From a virus: a stretch of DNA of 21,291 nucleotides. The notes under the pieces were generated by a model. That model was not told the origin of the DNA and ran no database searches. It saw only the letters and a list, made by a program, of their open reading frames with translations. Positions 7,443 to 14,400 of the stretch are shown in pieces. The DNA is taken from positions 1 to 21,291 of the IMG/VR virus record IMGVR_UViG_3300030106_003370; one strand, 5' to 3'. Within the stretch, counting starts at the first letter, position 1. Each line of letters opens with the position of its first letter. Position numbers and translations under genes: made by a program.

Positions 7443-7620
7443 TATAGAGTGGGGTAAATTTAAACCCCACTCTTCTTTTTTTATTCCATGCCTCGATACC
7501 AAAGAAGCAAAGAAGGCTTTAAGAGTAGCTTGTAAACATAAAAAATATAAAACCCGTATGAAAGTAGTAATTGAAAATAAGATAAGAGGTATAAGAGTAT
7601 GGAGATTACCAGATGACTGA
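7414..7620 (+). CDS. Small conserved-looking phage protein, unknown function
   Basis: A 68-aa protein. The TTG at 7411 is directly followed by ATG at 7414, which is the likelier start, with AGGACAGG upstream. The composition looks protein-like: FDIEWGKFKPHSSFFIPCLD, then a Lys-rich helix, then a beta-like end (MKVVIEN, GIRVWRLP). I have the impression of similar small proteins in environmental phage genomes but cannot name a family. It overlaps the primase-helicase stop by 29 bases and the next ORF by 8. The hairpin at 7447-7472 lies within its codons 12-20, so its expression may depend on read-through. Confidence 0.68.
   Translation: MIQIHGITFDIEWGKFKPHSSFFIPCLDTKEAKKALRVACKHKKYKTRMKVVIENKIRGIRVWRLPDD
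7447..7485 (+). terminator. Intrinsic terminator-like hairpin inside the 68-aa gene
   Basis: A perfect 9-bp stem GAGTGGGGT (7447-7455) / ACCCCACTC (7464-7472) with an 8-base AT loop is followed at once by a T-rich tract (TTCTTTTTTTATT, 7473-7485). This is the classic intrinsic terminator shape on the + strand, 4 bases after the primase-helicase stop. It may end most early transcripts. Because it lies inside the following reading frame, it would also attenuate that gene. Function is inferred from shape only. Confidence 0.65.
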
Positions 7621-7792
7621 AAAGAAACCACCTATTTATTATGTAGTTTTAAATACTTTGAAAGCATACGAACAAGCTAATTATGCTAGTGGTAAAAGAA
7701 AACGAGAAGCAGATAAAAGAAAACGAGAAACAGATAAAAGAAAAGAATTACAGGAGCAAACTAACGCCAAACCTTTACCCGATCTGGATTGA
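7613..7792 (+). CDS. Small Lys/Arg-rich ORF, 59 aa, unknown function
   Basis: An ORF of 59 codons starting MTEKKPPIYYVVLNT and ending KPLPDLD. It starts in the stop region of the previous gene (8-base overlap, the same arrangement as two other junctions in this operon), which supports it. The centre is a charged helix made of KRKREAD-type units coded by a 21-bp tandem repeat. No family is recognised. Its last 32 bases overlap the end of the convergent gene on the other strand. Reality is probable but not certain, because repeats of this kind stay open in several frames. Confidence 0.55.
   Translation: MTEKKPPIYYVVLNTLKAYEQANYASGKRKREADKRKRETDKRKELQEQTNAKPLPDLD
7693..7744 (+). repeat. 21-bp tandem repeat, about 2.5 copies
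   Basis: The unit TAAAAGAAAACGAGAAGCAGA at 7693-7713 recurs at 7714-7734 with one change (AAGCAGA to AAACAGA), and a partial third copy starts at 7735. It encodes heptapeptide units of KRKREAD/KRKRETD in the 59-aa ORF, so copy-number change would keep frame. Confidence 0.8.
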
Positions 7793-7970
7793 CCATGACA
7801 GGGGTACACGTTGCTCCTACTTCCGGCTGATTGTATTTCTGCGATTGCCAATAATTCTGCCTACGCAAACTTCTTGCAAAATACTGACAACGATCAATAG
7901 ATTCCCAGTAAAACTTATCGGGCTGCGGTTGCCCGTCTAAAAATGTTGTCAACATAAATACAAGAAGCAT
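7761..7970 (-). CDS. Small protein with hydrophobic N-terminus, possible secreted or membrane protein
   Basis: A 69-aa protein. The first 11 residues (MLLVFMLTTFL) are hydrophobic but lack a leading positive charge, so a short signal or anchor is possible. The rest is polar with two cysteines (C28 in RCQYFARSL, C55 in ATCTPV) that could pair in the periplasm. The DRCxYFAxxL pattern resembles small unassigned proteins of environmental phages. The start overlaps the upstream stop by one base (TAATG), indicating translational coupling to the 163-aa membrane protein. It is the last gene of the leftward block, and its 3' end overlaps the convergent 59-aa ORF by 32 bases. A lysis-related or superinfection role is speculative. 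Confidence 0.65.
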   Translation of the reverse strand: MLLVFMLTTFLDGQPQPDKFYWESIDRCQYFARSLRRQNYWQSQKYNQPEVGATCTPVMVNPDRVKVWR

Positions 7971-8461
7971 TACTCACTACTACCTCCTTGTTGAAATAAC
8001 CAAACAAAACCTATAATAAACCCCAAGAAAAATATTACAAAAAACATTATTGCTATAAAATCAGCAATCTTTTGTTTAAGCTCTTGTCGAGCATGGATTT
8101 GTTTCTTACGTTCAGCACGAATTTCTTTTTCCATCTGTACTAATTCAGTCCAAGCATCTTTGCCCCAACTGTACGTTATTAACTCATATAAAGTTTTACG
8201 TTGTTCGGCCATTTTGCGTTTAGCAATAAGTGCATCAAACGCTTCTTTTTCTACAGACTTAGCAGCAGTAACTTTTTGAAATATACTAGGATTCTTAGCT
8301 CTGTTTTCAGCCGCATTAATATCCGACACACACTCAAACCAACGCGATATATGACCCATAGCTGATTCTAATTCACGCCCAGAATTTACAGCTTTAGTTA
8401 CACCATTTATACATTTGCCAGCAAGGGTAATAGCTGCGGTAATGGTTAATGGATCGGGCAT
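7970..8461 (-). CDS. Phage protein with C-terminal membrane segment, unknown function
   Basis: A 163-aa protein. It begins MPDPLTITAAITLAGKCING, followed by a long charged helical region (about 60-132, rich in Lys, Glu and Arg) and a single strong hydrophobic segment at about 134-156 (IAIMFFVIFFLGFIIGFVW) near the C-terminus. A tail-anchored topology with the coiled part in the cytoplasm is likely. GAGGT lies 5 bases before the ATG. It follows the giant virion protein by 19 bases and is coupled to the 69-aa gene. Proteins of this shape occur after ejection-protein genes in marine phages without known function; a holin or spanin-like role is possible but not shown. Confidence 0.75.
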   Translation of the reverse strand: MPDPLTITAAITLAGKCINGVTKAVNSGRELESAMGHISRWFECVSDINAAENRAKNPSIFQKVTAAKSVEKEAFDALIAKRKMAEQRKTLYELITYSWGKDAWTELVQMEKEIRAERKKQIHARQELKQKIADFIAIMFFVIFFLGFIIGFVWLFQQGGSSE

Positions 8462-8480
8462 ATACTACCTCGAATAATCA

Positions 8481-11400
8481 TTAAAATTGCTGTAAATGCT
8501 GATCCATATGTTTTAAGTCTAAAAAGTTTTTGAATGGTAATTCTTTACCTAGTACTTCATATGTTGCATCACTAAGAGATATACCAGAAAAACTTAACTC
8601 CATAGCCTTCATTCTTGCATCAGCAGATCTTCTTAAATCATAGGAACTTATAGCCCAAGTGCCATATTTAGCTAATTTACGCGCATTATATTCAGGAATA
8701 TCTACATCACGAATTTCTCTCATTCTTTTTGTATCACCATTTATTTGTGCTAGGGTGTACTCTTGGAAAATTTTTCTTTTCTGAAAAGCCATATCCCTTT
8801 CAACCCCTTTCATTAAATTAAAGGTTCTTTTTAATAATGCCGTTTCTGCACCAGCAAAACCTATTGCTTTATTAAATGCTGTCCAATCAGATATATTGGT
8901 ATTTACAAGATCTCCTTTTCTATTTACAGCGCCTTTATTTACAAGATCATATGCTTGTATTAAATTTTTAAACGCGGAAGGCAAAGACAAAGTAACAGCC
9001 GTTTTTGTGTCCATTTCGCCATTCCATATTTTAAGTATGTTCTCCGCAGGAGTTTTTATCACACTAAAAGCTGGCCCTAGATAAGTTTCTAAAGCATAAA
9101 GAGGGTATCCTATTTGGCTTATTCTGTAGTCATTATCTCGTATCAAAAGTCCCCGCCAAGTAACTCTATGTGCAATATCCATGTTCATTAAATTAGGAAG
9201 CCATCCATAAGCATAATCAGCACCTAAAAATCGAACAGCTTTCATTTCAAGTTCTTCTGCGGGGTCATCTTCCCATACAAGATCATGAAGCATTTCTATT
9301 AACCCATATACAGGAACCCCCATAACTCCTGCAACACTAAAAAGACTTGCATTAATTGCGGCGTATTGCCCTATAGCTACAGCTCTTGATTCTTTATCAA
9401 GAGGGGCAATAGCTTGGCGCAAAAGTTTATATTGTAGATAAAATTGGGAGAGGGGAAATTTCTTAAAAGTTCCAATAACTTTCCCCCAACTATCCCTGAA
9501 CCAAGTTGGGCCGACTTCTGTTATTGCAGGGCCGTTTACTGTTTCTACAAAATCTATTGCTTCTTGCATAGCTTCTCTAGTCGCGGTTTTAGAATCTTTA
9601 CCCTGTTTTAAAAGTCGGTCTTTTTCTAATTTAAAAGCTGCTATTAAAGTTATCTCTCTATTACCACGTTCTGAATTTTGAAACAGCCAGTTTAAAGCGT
9701 ACTCTGCCCTTGACCAAGTTCCCGTAGGAGATCCTACAGGATCACTTATAGAATCAGGCAATATACTTAACGCTTTTTGCGAGTATTTTACATCTGTTAT
9801 TTCCTGCCCTGTAGCAATACGAACCGCTTGTTGATCGACTGCCATATCATATAATTCTTTTAATTCCCCTTTTGCATCTTTAAATGCTGTCCAATCTGCT
9901 AGAGGAATAGCAATATCTGTATCAGGAATCCCAAGGTCTAGATTAGTATTGTCATCCTGACCACCCATAAAATAATTTGCATAAGATTCCATTAATACTT
10001 TTGAAGCTTTTACAGGCCCGTATTTAACAGCCATCATAGGAAAAGCAATAATAGGTATTTGAGAAAAGTTAATGGCTGAAGCGGATATATTACCCATTAA
10101 GTACCATTGATACCCAAGGTATGACATATTCGCAGCCCACGGTGCTGGGAAAGGGTTGTATATATTTTTTCTATCGGCGTTTAGCCTATCCATTACCCTT
10201 TCGCTTAATGCAGTATACCCCGGAGTTTCATCTTCTACGCCTGTGGCATCTTTTGTTGCGGCTTGTTGTGCTTTTTTCGCCGTTTCTTGTATTACCCCAA
10301 ACGCATCATCTATTCCTTTTTGACTATTCATTAATGCTTGTTCACTAGCTAATTTATAGCCAACATCTGCAAAATCTGCCAATACATTTTTTCTAAATCC
10401 GGGGGTTTTCTTTCGGACTTTAAACTGTTGTTTTACAGAATCACTGGGGAACATAGATAGATAAGTCTCTTGAACAGACTCAATAACACCATCTAGTGCA
10501 TGGGGGGTATCATCGGGTATACCTTTATCTTGTTTATCTTTTGATCTTAAATTCCTTAATTGTTTTATTACTTTATTAAACTCAGCAGTCATCGCAGGGT
10601 TGTCTTGATCTTTTAGACTATCTGTTTGCCTATTATAAATTGTTGAAAAATTAAACGCTCCACGCTTTTGACGTTCTTTTATCGCCATTTGAGCGGCACT
10701 TCTAGTTGGAAAGGCTTCTTTCACCCTACCTTCAGTTCCTTCTATTTCGTAATCAATCCAATAATCTCCTGACCTGTATAAAGGTAAGTAAGGATTTATT
10801 CTAGATCTTTGTAATCTTAATGTATTTACAAGATCGCTCTCTCGACCTGCGCCTCCTTGAATAGCAAGTTCTACCATTTTATCTATGTGCGCTTGGGCAT
10901 ACTTCCTATAAGTATTGACCATATTTCTATAAAGAAGTTGTAATTCTGGGGGTAGTTTTTTATAGCGTTTGAATAACTCAGACTGCACAACTGCGGGGTT
11001 GTTTACATCTGTTAAATCTATTTCATCAATAGTTGAGTCATACGCAATATCATTAAACTCTTCAGCGTATTTAGCGTGTTTTTGTAGAATTTTTTGTCCG
11101 TCATAAATAGATTTAGCTATTCTTTTTCTAAGCTCATCTATTTGGCTTTTACGTTTTTTTAATTGTTTATCTAAGGTAAGTATATTGTCAGCTAATCGGT
11201 TAATAACTTTTCCTGTTTCTCCTTTTGCTCTTTCAGCTTTATATTTTAATGAATCTGCTAGCTGAAAATAGGAAAGTGTTTTAGTAACAAAACTACTGGA
11301 GAATTTTTCTGATCTTTCTATAACCTCAATCGTTTTACCTATGGCAGGTTTTGTAAAATCAGGAGATACTTTTAGTGCAGTATCCCTAGCGCCCCATATA

Positions 11401-14400
11401 AATTTATCAAAAATACGTTCTGCTTTAAGAGGGTCTGAGGTTTGCTCTATTACAGTTTCATTAGTTCGTGCAGAATTACCACGTATAACATCACCTGCCG
11501 CACCATAAGCTAAATCAACAAGATCTTGCGCAGTAAGGGTAACTGGTAAGCCAAGCCTTCTCATCGCATTTTTTATACCCGCAAAAACACGTTTCATAAA
11601 AGTAACAACAGGTTTTTCGTAAGAAGGTATTTCATTAGGTTTAAGGTCAGGTGTATAACCATCATTTACTGCTTCTTCTATAAAATAAGCTAGTAATTCA
11701 TCGTCAGGTTTAGCCGTACCTACTTCTTGTGCAAACTCAACTCTTGCGGCAGCTTTATTAGCAATGATTACTTCAGGAGATGAATTTTTTCCAGCAGGGT
11801 TCTGTTTAGCCCACTGTTTTATTTTCTTAATATAAAAATTATAGTTTCCAGAACCAACCAGATTTTTCATTCCTACATGACTACCTACCTCATGCAGAAA
11901 AACACTTAACTCATCGCCTTCCTGAATATTATCGGTAAAGAGGTAAATAGTGCCGTCTTTGGTTACAGTCCCTTTTGTGTATACCTGCGGGGCATCTTCT
12001 TCTAACCCTGCTTCTTTTGGATTTTTTACAAATTTTATATTTGCTTTTTCTAATGCTGCTTCAGTCGTATTAAATGCTTCAGTAATTGCATCTTTTATCT
12101 TCTTAACCGTAGTTGGTTTAGTGGGTACAACAGGACTTACTGAATTTTCTTCTTCAATTATGTCATTGCGTAAATCAAGTTTAACACTCCCATCAATTTG
12201 CGTAGAATCACGAAACGCTATTATAGGTATGTATTCTTCTTTCTCTAATATAGCATTTCGTTCTTCTCTAAGATTATCTAAAGTTTTTTGGAGAGCTTCA
12301 TCTTCCCTATTACTTAATATTGCTTTAGTCTTGCCAATTTCACCGTTAATATCTGTAAGTGTTTTGACATCCTGCTTCAGATTTGGAAAGTCTTTAGATT
12401 GTTGATAACTTGCAAGTGTATCATTGGTAATAGCTTGAGCTTCTAAATCTGCTTTATCCTGTTCTAAAGATTGTATTTGTTCATTTAAATCCGCTTCGGT
12501 ATTTTGAGTTTCTAAGTTAACATCTTGCCTAGCAATTTCTAGGCTTTCTTGCTCCCCCGAAAGTTTTTTAAGATCTGTAACTACCTCTTGCGTTGCATCA
12601 ATATCAGAATCTGGGTCAGCAATTTTGGGTTTCTTACTTTTTTCAAAGGCTTTTTTTATTGCGTTAAATCTTTGATCAGACGTTGACAGCGTTTGTAACT
12701 GAAGTTTTTTTAGTTCCTCAATACGTTTATCTATCGCTTCTATTGATTGACTAGGAGGATTAGTAACAGCTTCTGCATACTGACTAGCTTGTTTAGCTTG
12801 TAAATTTATTAATTTTTGTTGTTCTGGAGTTATTTGAGCATCACGTTTAGCTCTGGAATTTAAACCATTGATTAATGCTTGGTTTGCGGCCTCTGCGTAT
12901 TCAGGATTTTTTTCTACAAAAAATTGTAATCGTAATTTAGCCTGTGCTATAGCTTGGGTTCGTGTTCCCTGTTTTGTAACATCAAAAGGTACGTTATCTA
13001 TTGAAGAAGCTGAATCTACATCACCTATAAGCTCTTTAAATTCCCGATCAAGCCGTTGTTTTGTAGTTTTTTGTATAGTTTTAAGCGGTCTTTGTTTTAC
13101 ACCTTCTGGTACATCAACTACTTTTGTACCTTTTCTTGTGCCTGTTTGCCGTCTTTGTTTTGCTATTGCCTCTTTGTCAGCTTGTTCTTTTTTGTATTTA
13201 GCTTTTTTAAGGTCTTTTATGTCTTGTTTTGTCCAACCTGCTTCAGAAGAAGGTTTAATAACTCCTTTTGTTTTAGGCCTTCTTAATGCAGTATCGTCAT
13301 TTTTCTGATTTTTAAAATCGTCCAAAGTTAACGCAATTTCTCCCTCTTCGGCAGTCATGGCACGTTCAGCTAATTCTAACCGTTTAGCAGGAGGAGAGGG
13401 CGCTATCTCAATACCCTCGGATTCCAGACTATCCAATAAGGCTTTTTTACTTGTGTAATCTTTATCTTCTTTTGGAGGGTTAGCTATTATTTTCTCAATA
13501 ACTTTTCTACGTTCTTTTGGTCGTGAAGAACCTTTAGGTGTTGCTCTCTTTTCAACCATTAAACTATCATCAATAACTTTTTCTTGTTCGGGAGAAAGTT
13601 CAAAACCTAGTCGGTTTTTAATATATGCAAGAGAACCTTGTTTAGATTTTACCGCTTTAGCTAACTCTTGTTGTTCAGCCTCTATCTCAGCCCTGACTTC
13701 AGCTAATGCTGCATCTTCTTTTCTTTTTTGTTGTTGGATTTCTGCTTGTGCCGCAACAGCTTGTCTAGCTTTTCTAAGCTCTCCCCTCGTAAAAGTCTCG
13801 CCTCCATACTCTACTTCTTCTGCATCACGAGCCGCAATTTCATCTTTTCTAGCTTGTTCAGCTTTTTTTAAAGCGGCTAGGGTTTCAGGTCTTACCTCTT
13901 CCCTAGCCTGTTTTAGTCTGTCTAGATAGGCTTCTACAGCAGGAGAATCTGTACCATATTCGCTTTTTATCTCCCCTATCGTGCTAGGAATGACCGTACC
14001 GTAGTACCCAGCTCCCGCAGATCGAGCTTTTTGAATATCCCGTTCTGCTAATTTAACTGCCTTTGCTTTTGCCTCTTTTTCAGCTTTTATTGTAGCTATT
14101 GTTTCCTGTAGTTTTCCTACTTTCTTTATAAAATCTTGTACTGCTTTTGCTGTTTTAGTTTCAGGTGCTTTTTTAGTTTCAGGTGCTTTTTTAGTTTGAT
14201 CTCTTTTTGCTTTAGCAATTTTTTGTAAATCAGAAACTTTTAATTTGTTTATGTTTGCGCCATCTGGCAAAAATTCAGCAATATCTTTATCGTCTAGATT
14301 CTTTAGATCTTTTCTATTGGCCCTGTTATTCCATGCTTCTTCTACTTTAGGTGTATTAAACCCGAACCCTGCTGTATCTGCATCTGTTTCTGTTTCTTCT

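Noticed and set aside
7683-7940. 85-aa + strand ORF running across the convergent junction
   Set aside because: Its first part is the 21-bp repeat read in another frame and its last part is antisense to the more plausible 69-aa gene.
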